Shown: positions 20,019 to 28,231 of the stretch, one piece after another
Layout: every line of letters begins with the position of its first letter
How positions within the stretch are numbered: position 1 is the stretch's first letter
Source of the DNA: Ochrobactrum teleogrylli
GTDB taxonomy: Bacteria; Pseudomonadota; Alphaproteobacteria; Rhizobiales; Rhizobiaceae
Assembly (NCBI RefSeq): GCF_006376685.1
Contig: NZ_VEWL01000001.1
Span: forward strand, 685,869 to 749,868
Direction: 5' to 3'
Length of the DNA: 64,000 bases
Position numbers and translations under genes: made by a program
The notes under the pieces: model-generated
Database searches by the model: none
Told to the model about the DNA's origin: nothing
Seen by the model: only the letters and a program-made list of their open reading frames with translations

Positions 20019-20037
20019 ATTAGGATTCAATCCTAAT
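20019..20037. promoter_or_regulatory. Perfect palindrome upstream of the amino acid ABC transporter
   Basis: ATTAGGATTCAATCCTAAT is a perfect 9-1-9 inverted repeat, 88 bases before the binding-protein start, in an AT-rich promoter region. This form is typical of a dimeric repressor or activator operator. No regulator gene lies next to it, so the cognate protein is unknown. Confidence 0.5.
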
Positions 20038-20125
20038 AATTGCGTCTTTACCGTCGTTTTGGACGCATCTTTAGAATTAAATTTCTGCGATCAATAGAAC
20101 ATCAACCAGTTCACGGATACCGAAA

Positions 20126-20899
20126 ATGAAATTCGCTCAGATCATCGCTACGGCAGGCATCATTCAGACAGCTCTCTTCACCGGCGCAATGGCCGGAGAA
20201 AATCTCGACGCCATCAAGTCGGCGGGCGTTCTGAAGATCGGCACGGAAGGCACCTATGCGCCTTTCACCTATCACGACAAGGAAAACAAGCTCGTCGGCT
20301 TCGACGTGGAAATCGGTGAAGCCGTGGCCGCCAAGCTCGGCGTCAAGCCGGAATTCATCGAAGGCAAGTGGGACGGCCTCATCGCCGGTCTCGACGTCAA
20401 TCGTTATGATGCCGTCATCAATCAGGTTGGCATCACCGAAGAGCGCAAGAAGAAGTTCAACTTCTCTAACCCTTACATCGTTTCCAAGGTTGTTCTGATC
20501 GTCAACGACAAGAACGACACGATCAAGGACTTTGCCGATCTGAAGGGCAAGAAGTCGGCACAGTCGCTGACCAGTAACTACGGCAAGCTCGCCAAGGAAG
20601 CCGGTGCGGAACTTGTGGCGACCGATGGTTTCGACCAGTCGATCCAGCTCGTCCTGACGGGCCGCGCCGATGCGACGCTCAATGACAGCCTGTCCTTCCT
20701 CGACTTCAAGAAGCAGCAGCCGAAGGCTCCGGTCAAGATCGCCGCCGAAAAAGAAAATGCTGACGCTTCGGGCATCATCGTTCGCAAGGGCGACGACGAC
20801 CTCGTCGCAGCCATCAACAAGGCGCTGGACGACATCAAGGCCGATGGCACCTACGACAAGATCGCGCAGAAATATTTCGGTCAGGACGTTTCCAAGTAA
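20126..20899 (+). CDS. Polar amino acid ABC transporter, periplasmic substrate-binding protein
   Basis: The 257-residue protein has a signal peptide ending 'FTGAMA' before G24. The mature part is a type II periplasmic binding protein: 'GVLKIGTEGTYAPFTYHDKENKLVGFDVEIGEAVAAKLG' and 'KWDGLIAGLDVNRYDAVINQVGITEERKKKFNFSNPYI' are family hallmarks. Overall it looks closest to the FliY/TcyA cystine-binding group, so cystine is the best guess for ligand. The gene is followed by its own terminator and then by permease and ATPase genes in the same direction. Confidence 0.88.
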   Translation: MKFAQIIATAGIIQTALFTGAMAGENLDAIKSAGVLKIGTEGTYAPFTYHDKENKLVGFDVEIGEAVAAKLGVKPEFIEGKWDGLIAGLDVNRYDAVINQVGITEERKKKFNFSNPYIVSKVVLIVNDKNDTIKDFADLKGKKSAQSLTSNYGKLAKEAGAELVATDGFDQSIQLVLTGRADATLNDSLSFLDFKKQQPKAPVKIAAEKENADASGIIVRKGDDDLVAAINKALDDIKADGTYDKIAQKYFGQDVSK

Positions 20900-20920
20900 G
20901 CTTCCGGATGCATAAACGAT

Positions 20921-20952
20921 GAAGCCGGAATTCATTTCCGGCTTCTTTTATT
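20921..20952 (+). terminator. Terminator between binding protein and permease genes
   Basis: GAAGCCGGAA / TTCCGGCTTC pair over 10 bp with a TTCAT loop, followed by TTTTATTGT. Its position inside the transporter locus would lower permease and ATPase levels relative to the binding protein. Confidence 0.85.
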
Positions 20953-21090
20953 GTGTAGTAGAAAATTATTCCCACTGAATTTCAGAGATCGTTTTCCACA
21001 AACAGTATAAGATGAATGAAAGTGCCTTGCCGGTGCCTGATCATCTCGATTTGAACCGACACTGCTTTGTGTGCGAAGGAGCAGACCTAA

Positions 21091-21771
21091 GTGCCTGATT
21101 GGCTACAACTCATGATCGAGTCGCTCCCGACCCTTCTCTGGGCGGGGCTGATCTTCACAATTCCACTGACATTGCTGTCCTTCATTTTTGGTTTGGCGCT
21201 GGCGCTTCTGACGGCCCTCGTCCGGCTTTTCGCGCCGGTCTGGCTCTCGTCGATTGCACGCTTCTATGTCTGGATATTCCGTGGCACGCCGCTACTGGTG
21301 CAGCTTTTCGTGATCTTCTATGGCTTACCGAGCATTGGCATTTATCTCGATGCGTTCCCGGCAGCCCTCATTGGCTTCACGTTGAATGTCGGTGCCTATA
21401 GTTCGGAAATCATCCGCGCGGTCATCTCATCCGTGCCCAAGGGGCAGTGGGAAGCCGCATACTCCATCGGCATGAGCTGGCGTCAGGCGCTGACCCGCAC
21501 CGTGTTGCCGCAGGCGACCAGAATCGCCGTGCCGCCGCTTTCCAACACTTTCATTTCGCTTGTGAAAGATACCTCGCTTGCCGCCGCCATCACCGTGCCG
21601 GAGCTTTTCCAGTCGGCACAGCGTATCGTCGCCACCACCTATGAACCGCTGATCCTCTATATCGAGGCCGCGCTGATCTATCTTGCGTTGAGTTCGATAT
21701 TGTCGGCCCTTCAGGTACGGCTTGAACGACGCTTCGGGCGCTATGGCGGCACGCTGGAGACAAACGCATGA
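21091..21771 (+). CDS. Amino acid ABC transporter permease
   Basis: The 226-residue inner-membrane protein has about five helices and the HisM/GlnP-type EAA loop 'EAAYSIGMSWRQALTRTVLPQATRIAVPPLSNTFISLVKDTSL'. The 'FRGTPLLVQLFVIFYGLP' segment is also diagnostic. The start is GTG 21091 behind GAAGGAGCAG; an ATG at 21112 is possible but less well placed. It would pair as a homodimer with the downstream ATPase, overlapping it by four bases. Confidence 0.92.
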   Translation: MPDWLQLMIESLPTLLWAGLIFTIPLTLLSFIFGLALALLTALVRLFAPVWLSSIARFYVWIFRGTPLLVQLFVIFYGLPSIGIYLDAFPAALIGFTLNVGAYSSEIIRAVISSVPKGQWEAAYSIGMSWRQALTRTVLPQATRIAVPPLSNTFISLVKDTSLAAAITVPELFQSAQRIVATTYEPLILYIEAALIYLALSSILSALQVRLERRFGRYGGTLETNA

Positions 21772-22529
21772 TCGAGCTGAAACATATCGTCAAGCGTTTC
21801 GACGACGCTGTTATCCTCAACGACATCAATGTCACGATCTCCGAAGGCTCGGTGACGGCCCTTGTGGGCCCATCGGGTGGCGGCAAGAGCACGCTTCTGC
21901 GCTGCATCAACCTGCTGGAAGTACCGACATCCGGCACGTTGTCGCTCGGCGGACAGACGCTGACTTTCGAGCCGGGGCGCAAGCCAAGCTGGCAGGCCAT
22001 TCAGTCCATTCGCCGCCAGACCGGCATGGTGTTTCAGAATTTCCAGCTGTTTCCGCATCAGACCGCGATCCAGAATGTCATGGAAAGCCTCGTCACCGTG
22101 CTGAAATGGCCGAAAGCCAAGGCCCGCGAACGCGCGTTGGAACTGTTGCAGAAAGTGGGCATGGCCCATAAGGCCGACGCCTGGCCATCGACCTTGTCCG
22201 GTGGGCAGCAGCAGCGCATAGCGATTGCCCGTGCGCTGGCGCCTTCGCCACGCGTGCTGCTGTGCGACGAACCCACTTCGGCGCTCGATCCTGAACTTGC
22301 CTCGGAAGTGGTGGATGTGCTGAGCAAACTTGCCAAGGAAGGCACGACGATGGTGATTGCCACCCACGATCTGCGCCTCGCCTCGAAGATTTCGCAGAAT
22401 GTGGTGTTTCTGGAATCGGGCAATATTGTCGAGACCGGCTCTGCGCATGAAGTTTTCACGCGCCCATCCCGCGAACGTACCAAGCAGTTTGTCGCAACTA
22501 TCAATGCCGCGCACACTTACGACATCTGA
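21768..22529 (+). CDS. Amino acid ABC transporter ATP-binding protein
   Basis: The 253-residue ATPase has Walker A 'GPSGGGKST' (34-42), the Q-loop 'QNFQLFPHQTA', signature 'LSGGQQQRIAIARAL', Walker B 'VLLCDEPTSALDPE' and the switch histidine in 'VIATHDLRLA'. It belongs to the polar amino acid (GlnQ/HisP) family and completes the transporter with the two preceding genes. Start overlaps the permease stop (ATGA). Confidence 0.94.
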   Translation: MIELKHIVKRFDDAVILNDINVTISEGSVTALVGPSGGGKSTLLRCINLLEVPTSGTLSLGGQTLTFEPGRKPSWQAIQSIRRQTGMVFQNFQLFPHQTAIQNVMESLVTVLKWPKAKARERALELLQKVGMAHKADAWPSTLSGGQQQRIAIARALAPSPRVLLCDEPTSALDPELASEVVDVLSKLAKEGTTMVIATHDLRLASKISQNVVFLESGNIVETGSAHEVFTRPSRERTKQFVATINAAHTYDI

Positions 22530-22551
22530 CCGGACATTTTGCTTTCAAAAA

Positions 22552-22586
22552 GGGGCTTTCGTGTTTGCGAAGGCCCTCTCATTTTT
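22552..22586 (+). terminator. Terminator of the amino acid transporter operon
   Basis: An imperfect 10-bp stem (GGGGCTTTCG with CGAAGGCCCT, including G-T pairs) and a short loop are followed by CTCATTTTT shortly after the ATPase stop. Confidence 0.75.
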
Positions 22587-22750
22587 CGCCTTGGCGCAAT
22601 TCATTCGTTCTTTTCAAAATTTTCCGCCGAGTCTCACCGGCCTGCCCCTTGGTAAAAGAGGAAACCGCTGTTACATTAAGGGCAACGTAATAATTGAAGT
22701 GTCCAGCTTGCGTCCTGACGGTTCGCGCGGCGCTTATAAGGATCAGTACC

Positions 22751-24271
22751 TTGAAAAACCCCGAGGAGCGCCCCGTAGAAAAGGCGCATCAAGGGGCGTC
22801 CGGCGGACAATCGGGAAATGCTCAAGCCCGGAGTCCGTCCCACAACGGCAAGCGCAAAGCGCGCAAGGAAGCCGTTGCAGAAGCGGGCAATGCGCGTAGC
22901 GCACCCGATTCAGGATGCCCAAAGCCGCAAAGTGAAGCGGACGACAAGGGTTCCGGCAGCCAGCGGAAGCGTGCGCGCCGTCGTCACCGTGGCAAAGCGG
23001 GACGGCGACCGGAAGCAGCTGTTGCACAGAAAGCTGCGGAAGAAGCCGCGCATCAGGAAGCCAAGTCTCCCGGCAAAATTTCGAATCGTCGCCGACGCGC
23101 CCGCAAGAAGAAGCAGGCGCAGCAGCAGACGAATGCCGCGCCGCGGGCCGCTGAACACACCGCCAAGCAAGGCCACGAAACCCCGCGCCGTGACAACCAT
23201 GCGCAGGCATCGTCTCAAGCCAAGCGCAAGAACGGCACGGCACAGCCTCCACGGCACTACCACGCCGAAGCGCCGCTTTATGCCGCGCTCGACCTTGGCA
23301 CCAACAATTGCCGCCTGCTGGTTGCATCGCCGACCCGGCCGGGACAGTTTCGCGTTGTGGATGCTTTTTCGCGGATCGTGCGCCTCGGCGAAGGCTTGAG
23401 CGCGACTGGCAGACTGAGCGACAACGCCATGCTGCGCGCCATTGAAGCGCTCAAGATTTGCCGCGACAAGCTGGCGGGCAAGAAAATTCGCCGTTCGCGT
23501 CTGATTGCGACGGAGGCTTGCCGCGCGGCTTCCAACGGCGAAGAGTTTCTGGAGCGTGTCCGCGAGGAAACCGGACTTGAACTGGAAATCGTCGATCGCC
23601 AGACCGAGGCGCGTCTGGCCGTTTCGGGCTGCGGAACGCTGGTGGCGCGCGAAACGGAAGCCGTGGTGCTGTTCGATATTGGCGGCGGTTCATCCGAAAT
23701 CGCGCTGATCGACGTTTCACAACGCCGTTCGCCGCGTCTTGCCGAACACATCATGGCATGGACGTCGCTGCCCGTTGGGGTCGTGACCCTTGCCGAGCGT
23801 TTCGGTGGGCGCAATGTCACGCAGGAAAGTTTCGAGGCGATGGTCGGTCATGTGACCGAACTTCTGTCCAGCTTTGCCGAACGGCACTGCTTGGGCCAAC
23901 TGGCTTCAAGCCCGCGTTTCCATTTGCTCGGCACATCCGGTACGGTGACCACACTGGCGGGTATTCATCTCGGTCTCGAACGCTATGATCGTCGCCGCGT
24001 CGATGGCATGTGGATGGGCTCGGAAGATGTGACGCAGATGACGAGCCGCCTCCTCTCCTGGGATTTCGAGGCGCGGGTGGCAAATCCATGCATCGGTGCG
24101 GACAGGGCCGATCTGGTTCTTGCAGGCTGCGCCATTCTCGATGCCATCCGCAAGGTTTGGCCGAGTGAAAAACTTCTGGTGGCGGATCGCGGTTTGCGTG
24201 AAGGCATCCTGACCGAACTGATGTCGCGCGACGGCGCATGGCGGCACAATCGTGCGCAATTGCGCCAATAA
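22751..24271 (+). CDS. Ppx/GppA family phosphatase with a long basic N-terminal tail
   Basis: The catalytic domain begins near residue 175 ('LYAALDLGTNNCRLLVASPT', the first ASKHA phosphate loop). It continues with 'IATEACRAASNGEEFL', 'LFDIGGGSSEIALI' and 'GTSGTVTTLAGI', all standard for exopolyphosphatase/guanosine pentaphosphatase. These enzymes hydrolyse polyphosphate or pppGpp. The first 175 residues are low-complexity and very rich in Lys, Arg, Ala and Gln, probably disordered. The start is uncertain: TTG 22751 has AAGGAT upstream, while another TTG at 22694 would add 19 residues. It is followed by rlmE 33 bases later and they are probably co-transcribed. Confidence 0.85.
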   Translation: MKNPEERPVEKAHQGASGGQSGNAQARSPSHNGKRKARKEAVAEAGNARSAPDSGCPKPQSEADDKGSGSQRKRARRRHRGKAGRRPEAAVAQKAAEEAAHQEAKSPGKISNRRRRARKKKQAQQQTNAAPRAAEHTAKQGHETPRRDNHAQASSQAKRKNGTAQPPRHYHAEAPLYAALDLGTNNCRLLVASPTRPGQFRVVDAFSRIVRLGEGLSATGRLSDNAMLRAIEALKICRDKLAGKKIRRSRLIATEACRAASNGEEFLERVREETGLELEIVDRQTEARLAVSGCGTLVARETEAVVLFDIGGGSSEIALIDVSQRRSPRLAEHIMAWTSLPVGVVTLAERFGGRNVTQESFEAMVGHVTELLSSFAERHCLGQLASSPRFHLLGTSGTVTTLAGIHLGLERYDRRRVDGMWMGSEDVTQMTSRLLSWDFEARVANPCIGADRADLVLAGCAILDAIRKVWPSEKLLVADRGLREGILTELMSRDGAWRHNRAQLRQ

Positions 24272-24304
24272 ATGCGCTGTTGGCGCTAGAACAGGCAACT
24301 GAAA

Positions 24305-25039
24305 ATGAGCAAAGCAGGCGGAAACAAGGGCGGCACGAAGACGGGCGCCAAAACTGGTGGGCGTGGTGGTGCGGGCACCAGCAATCTGCACGTGCGCGTG
24401 AAGAAAAAGGCAGGCACGATCAAGGAATCCTCGCGTCGCTGGCTGCTGCGTCACCTGAACGACCCCTATGTGCACAAGTCCAAGCAAGATGGCTATCGTT
24501 CGCGCGCGGCCTATAAGCTGATCGAAATCAACGACCGCTATGACCTGCTCAAGAAGGGGCAGAAGATCATCGATCTTGGCGCAGCACCGGGCGGCTGGTC
24601 GCAGATTGCGGCCAAGATCGTCGGCTCCACCGATGAAGACCCGCATGTTGTCGGCATCGACTATCTGCATGTCGATCCGCTGCCGGGCGTTATCCTTCTG
24701 GAAATGGACTTTCTCGACGATGAAGCACCCCAGAAGCTGATGGAAGCGCTTGGCGACAAGCCAGATCTCGTCATTTCCGATATGGCGGCACCTACCACCG
24801 GTCACCGTCGCACCGACCATCTGCGCACGGTGCATCTGTGTGAAGTGGCGGCTGATTTTGCGGTCTCGGTGCTCAAGCCCGGCGGCCACTTCCTGACCAA
24901 GACATTTCAGGGCGGCACGGAAAACGAGCTCCTGGCCATGCTGAAGCAGAAATTCCGCTCCGTGCATCACGTAAAACCGCCCGCATCGCGCGCGGAATCG
25001 GTGGAGCTTTATCTGCTCGCACGGGATTTTAAAGGCTGA
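24305..25039 (+). CDS. rlmE: 23S rRNA (uridine-2552-2'-O)-methyltransferase RlmE (FtsJ/RrmJ)
   Basis: The 244-residue methyltransferase would modify U2552 in the A-loop of the large ribosomal subunit using SAM. Motif I is '[15 protein letters not shown]' at about 88-102. The K-D-K-E catalytic tetrad can be placed: K71 in 'YRSRAAYKL', D in '[18 protein letters not shown]', K in '[12 protein letters not shown]' and E in '[12 protein letters not shown]'. A Gly/Lys-rich N-terminal extension of about 40 residues precedes the domain, common in alphaproteobacteria. Coupling of a Ppx/GppA gene with rlmE recurs in Rhizobiales as I know them. Confidence 0.94.
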   Translation: MSKAGGNKGGTKTGAKTGGRGGAGTSNLHVRVKKKAGTIKESSRRWLLRHLNDPYVHKSKQDGYRSRAAYKLIEINDRYDLLKKGQKIIDLGAAPGGWSQIAAKIVGSTDEDPHVVGIDYLHVDPLPGVILLEMDFLDDEAPQKLMEALGDKPDLVISDMAAPTTGHRRTDHLRTVHLCEVAADFAVSVLKPGGHFLTKTFQGGTENELLAMLKQKFRSVHHVKPPASRAESVELYLLARDFKG

Positions 25040-25067
25040 TTTTCAAACGAAATCGCAAAGTCACGAC

Positions 25068-25090
25068 AGGGGCCCCCACGGCCCCTTTTA
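25068..25090 (+). terminator. Terminator of the ppx-rlmE transcript
   Basis: AGGGGCC (25068-25074) pairs with GGCCCCT (25080-25086), followed by TTTATTT. It lies between two convergent genes; the minus-strand reading lacks a T-run. Confidence 0.75.
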
Positions 25091-26524
25091 TTTGCCCGCC
25101 GACGAGTTTGCCGCTTCGACTACAGCACGCTCCGTGCTCTTCGGTTTAACGACAGTCGGCCCGGCCAATTCGTGACCGGCATCGGGCGAAAGCCGCGCGA
25201 ACCAGAAGAATGCCACTGCGGAGACCAAAGCCACCACGATAAAGCCGACGTGGAAATCGACCAAAGCAAGCGGCGCCCCGCGCAAGCCACTGCTGATTTC
25301 CAGAACGCCGCCGGCAAGCGCAACGCCAATCGCCAGCGAAACCTGCTGTGCAACAGCGGTCATCGGCGTGGCCTGACTGGTCTTCTCATCCGGAATTTCC
25401 GCATAGGCCAGCGCATTGACGCCGGTAAAGAACAGGGAGCGCGCAAAGCCGCCGACCAGCAGGAAGCCGAGAATGATCCAGATCGGCGTTGCAGGCGTGA
25501 ACAGGCTGTTTACCGCGATGAAACCCGCCGAAATGATCGAACCCGCCATCAAGGCGCGCCGGAAACCGATCCGAGCGAAAATCCGTTTTGCACCGAACTT
25601 CATGCTGATAGCGCCAATGGCTGACACGAAGGTTATCATGCCCGACTGGAACGGCGAGAACCCGAAGCCGAGCTGGAACATCAGCGGCAGCAGAAACGGA
25701 ATTGCGCCAATGCCGAAGCGGAAAATACTGCCGCCGAACACTGCCGAACGGAAAACCTGATTGTCGAACAGCCGCAGATCGAGCAGCGGATCGGCGCTGC
25801 GCCGGGCATGGCCGATGTAAAACACCGAGCAGATCAGACCGACAGCCAGCGTGACCAAGCCAACGGCGGGCGGCAACGCCGGAAGGCTGACCACTGAGAG
25901 GCCGAAGACCACACCAGACATGGCGATGCCGGAAAGAACGAAACCCGGCCAGTCGAGACGCTTGACGATGCGCTCGTCATTATCGGGCAAGAAGCGGGTG
26001 GCGAACCAGATACCGATTGCGCCGATCGGCACATTGATCAGGAATATCCAGTGCCAAGTGAGAAACGTGGTGATGAAACCGCCAACCGGCGGGCCAACCA
26101 ACGGGCCGACCATGGCGGGGATCGTCAGCCACGCCATGGCGGAGACAAGTTCGCTGCGCGGTGTGGAGCGGATAAGCACAAGGCGCCCCACCGGCGTCAT
26201 CATCGCGCCGCCCATGCCCTGCAAGAAGCGCGCAACCACGAAGGCGGTCAGCGAGTTTGCCGCTGCACAGGCAATCGAACCGACGACGAAGACGGCAATG
26301 GCCGCGCGAAAGACATTTTTGGCGCCAAACCGATCAGCCATCCAGCCGCTGACTGGAATGAACACCGCGAGCGCAACCAGATAGGCCGTCAGCGCCAGCT
26401 TGAGCGCAATCGGGCTAGTGCCGATATCTGCAGCAATTGCTGGCAAAGATGTCGAAATGACATTCGAATCCATCTGCTCCATGAAAAGAGCAATAGCCAG
26501 CACAAGTGGAATGATGCGGTTCAC
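25088..26524 (-). CDS. MFS transporter, DHA2 (EmrB/QacA-like) drug exporter family
   Basis: This 478-residue polytopic protein has about fourteen hydrophobic segments. Motif A is 'GWMADRFGAKNVFRAAIAVF' and motif C-like 'MVGPLVGPPVGGFIT' follows helix 5. 'MEQMDSNVISTSLPAIAADIG' near the N-terminus is the D1-type motif of EmrB-like exporters. It probably exports hydrophobic toxic compounds by proton antiport. No EmrA-like adaptor gene is nearby. The region upstream holds a palindrome (26743-26761) that could bind a regulator of this gene, although it is closer to a small ORF on the other strand. Confidence 0.9.
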   Translation of the reverse strand: MNRIIPLVLAIALFMEQMDSNVISTSLPAIAADIGTSPIALKLALTAYLVALAVFIPVSGWMADRFGAKNVFRAAIAVFVVGSIACAAANSLTAFVVARFLQGMGGAMMTPVGRLVLIRSTPRSELVSAMAWLTIPAMVGPLVGPPVGGFITTFLTWHWIFLINVPIGAIGIWFATRFLPDNDERIVKRLDWPGFVLSGIAMSGVVFGLSVVSLPALPPAVGLVTLAVGLICSVFYIGHARRSADPLLDLRLFDNQVFRSAVFGGSIFRFGIGAIPFLLPLMFQLGFGFSPFQSGMITFVSAIGAISMKFGAKRIFARIGFRRALMAGSIISAGFIAVNSLFTPATPIWIILGFLLVGGFARSLFFTGVNALAYAEIPDEKTSQATPMTAVAQQVSLAIGVALAGGVLEISSGLRGAPLALVDFHVGFIVVALVSAVAFFWFARLSPDAGHELAGPTVVKPKSTERAVVEAANSSAGK

Positions 26525-26732
26525 GATGAATATCCGAATAAGCCGTGCTTTTTACATAAAGCCTGCCGAAGCTATGTCGAGCTTATAGATAGATTGCTAG
26601 CCAATTTTTTCTCACATTGTGGTGACTTGGCGGCAATTTTCGCGGCCGGACCGCGAGCGCGCGCTGCCGGCAGCCATTTTTCTCACGGCAGATTTCAATC
26701 GTTCACAATTGTGTAAAGCGGGGTTGCGCTCT

Positions 26733-26761
26733 CCGTAACGGACTGTTACATTCGGTAACAG
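26733..26761. promoter_or_regulatory. Operator-like palindrome between an MFS exporter and a 33-aa ORF
   Basis: CTGTTAC-ATTCG-GTAACAG (26743-26761) is a perfect 7-5-7 inverted repeat, and CCGTAACGG just before it repeats the core GTAAC. It lies 54 bases before the small ORF and about 220 bases from the divergent exporter start. The form is that of TetR- or GntR-type sites; the cognate regulator is not in the window. Confidence 0.5.
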
Positions 26762-26814
26762 TTTCACGAGGCTTCGAGTCTGGAAGGGGTGGTCCCGGCT
26801 CAAGGAGGTAGGAA

Positions 26815-26916
26815 ATGAACGATATTACGAGAACTGCACTTGTTTATGGCATGATGATCATTTCGCTGAACACGGCGCTTGCGGTCGGTCTTCTGGGACT
26901 GGATTTTCTGCGTTGA
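26815..26916 (+). CDS. 33-residue single-span membrane protein, unknown family
   Basis: ATG 26815 follows a near-perfect ribosome-binding site, AAGGAGGTAGGAA. The peptide starts MNDITRTALVYGMMIISLNT and ends ALAVGLLGLDFLR: one hydrophobic helix with polar ends. A palindrome sits at promoter distance and a strong terminator follows 80 bases after the stop, so it looks like a self-contained small gene. I recognise no family. The strength of the RBS suggests high translation. Confidence 0.65.
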   Translation: MNDITRTALVYGMMIISLNTALAVGLLGLDFLR

Positions 26917-26996
26917 GTTGACCGCCCGATGAGGCTGGACCAGTGCTTGCGATGATCATAGATCGAATTTGATTTTGCCCTCCAGGCAAATTATGA

Positions 26997-27038
26997 AAAA
27001 GAGCGCTTCCGATTGGTCGGAAGCGCTCTTTTCGTTTT
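26997..27038. terminator. Bidirectional terminator between the small ORF and the sugar ABC operon
   Basis: A 12-bp perfect stem (GAGCGCTTCCGA, loop TTGG, TCGGAAGCGCTC) has AAAA on its left and TTTTCGTTTT on its right, so it can terminate transcripts arriving from either side. Confidence 0.88.
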
Positions 27039-27108
27039 GGCTTCGAACGGCGAGCCAGAACGGGGAAGCAGTTTAAATACCGATTTCCCGTATCTGGCGA
27101 ATGTTGTT

Positions 27109-28224
27109 CTACAGAATCCGTGCCTGGCTCGTCGGATCGAAGAACACCGACTTGTCGAGATTGAAGGCGAGCCGCGATGCCTGCCCGGCAGCAATGCGCG
27201 CATCGGCGCGCAGCCGGGCGACCACATGCTTGCCGCCAAGACGGGTTACCGCGAACGTGTCCGACCCTGCCGGTTCGACCACGTCGATCAGGCAATCGCC
27301 TTCCACGACAGCGCCCGCATTGCGATCCGCGCCGTCGGGATCAGTCAGGGCTTCCGGACGAATGCCGAAGACAACCTGTTTCCCCACATAGTCACCAAGC
27401 TTCTGCGGCGCATTCTTCAGCGGCAGCGTCAGGGCTTGACCGTCCCCGCGGTCGAGCGAGATTGCATAATCCGTGCCGTTCTTCTCCACTGCAACGGTCA
27501 GCAGGTTCATCGCCGGTGAACCCATGAAATCCGCCACGAACATGTTGGACGGATTGTTATAAATCTCCGCAGGCGTGCCGAACTGCTGCAAGACGCCGTC
27601 TTTCAGCACCGCGATTTTGGTTGCCAGCGTCATGGCTTCGATCTGGTCATGCGTGACATAGACGATGGTGGTTTTCATGCGGTTGTGCAGCCGCTTGATT
27701 TCGGTGCGCATATCCACACGCAGCTTCGCATCGAGGTTCGACAGCGGTTCATCGAACAGGAAGACCTGCGGATTGCGCACCAATGCGCGGCCCATGGCGA
27801 CGCGCTGACGCTGGCCACCGGAAAGCTGGCTCGGCTTGCGGTCGAGCAGATGCCCGATCTGCAACATGTCGGCCACTTCCTGAATGGCCTTGTCGCGCTC
27901 GGGCTTCGGAACTTTGCGGATTTCCATGCCGAAAGCGATGTTTCCGGCAACCGTCATGTTCGGATAAAGCGCGTAGGACTGGAAGACCATCGCGATATCG
28001 CGCTGGGATGGATGCAGGCCGGAAACCGATTTGCCGTTGATGGCAATGTCGCCGGAGGTGATCGGCTCAAGACCGGCAATCGTGTTGAGCAGTGTGGACT
28101 TGCCGCAACCCGACGGGCCAACGAGAACAAGAAAGCCGCCTTCTTCAATCTCGATATTGATGTTTTTCAGGATCGAGACGGTGCCATAGGATTTGTAGAG
28201 ATCGGTAATTTTCAGAAATGACAT
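27109..28224 (-). CDS. Sugar ABC transporter ATP-binding protein (UgpC/MalK type)
   Basis: The 371-residue ATPase has Walker A 'GPSGCGKST' at 36-44, 'FQSYALYPNMTVAGNIAFG', signature 'LSGGQRQRVAMGRAL', Walker B 'FLFDEPLSNLDAKLR' and 'VYVTHDQIEAMTLA'. The C-terminal 130 residues form the TOBE/regulatory domain typical of the MalK/UgpC group. ATG 28224 is the family start; an upstream ATG at 28248 would overlap the permease gene. It is the last gene of the operon (binding protein, two permeases, ATPase). Confidence 0.93.
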   Translation of the reverse strand: MSFLKITDLYKSYGTVSILKNINIEIEEGGFLVLVGPSGCGKSTLLNTIAGLEPITSGDIAINGKSVSGLHPSQRDIAMVFQSYALYPNMTVAGNIAFGMEIRKVPKPERDKAIQEVADMLQIGHLLDRKPSQLSGGQRQRVAMGRALVRNPQVFLFDEPLSNLDAKLRVDMRTEIKRLHNRMKTTIVYVTHDQIEAMTLATKIAVLKDGVLQQFGTPAEIYNNPSNMFVADFMGSPAMNLLTVAVEKNGTDYAISLDRGDGQALTLPLKNAPQKLGDYVGKQVVFGIRPEALTDPDGADRNAGAVVEGDCLIDVVEPAGSDTFAVTRLGGKHVVARLRADARIAAGQASRLAFNLDKSVFFDPTSQARIL

Positions 28225-28231
28225 ATTGAAC

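Noticed and set aside
22900-23270. Low-complexity repeats in the Ppx tail as a mobile or tandem repeat element
   Set aside because: The DNA has no regular repeat unit; only amino acid composition is biased.
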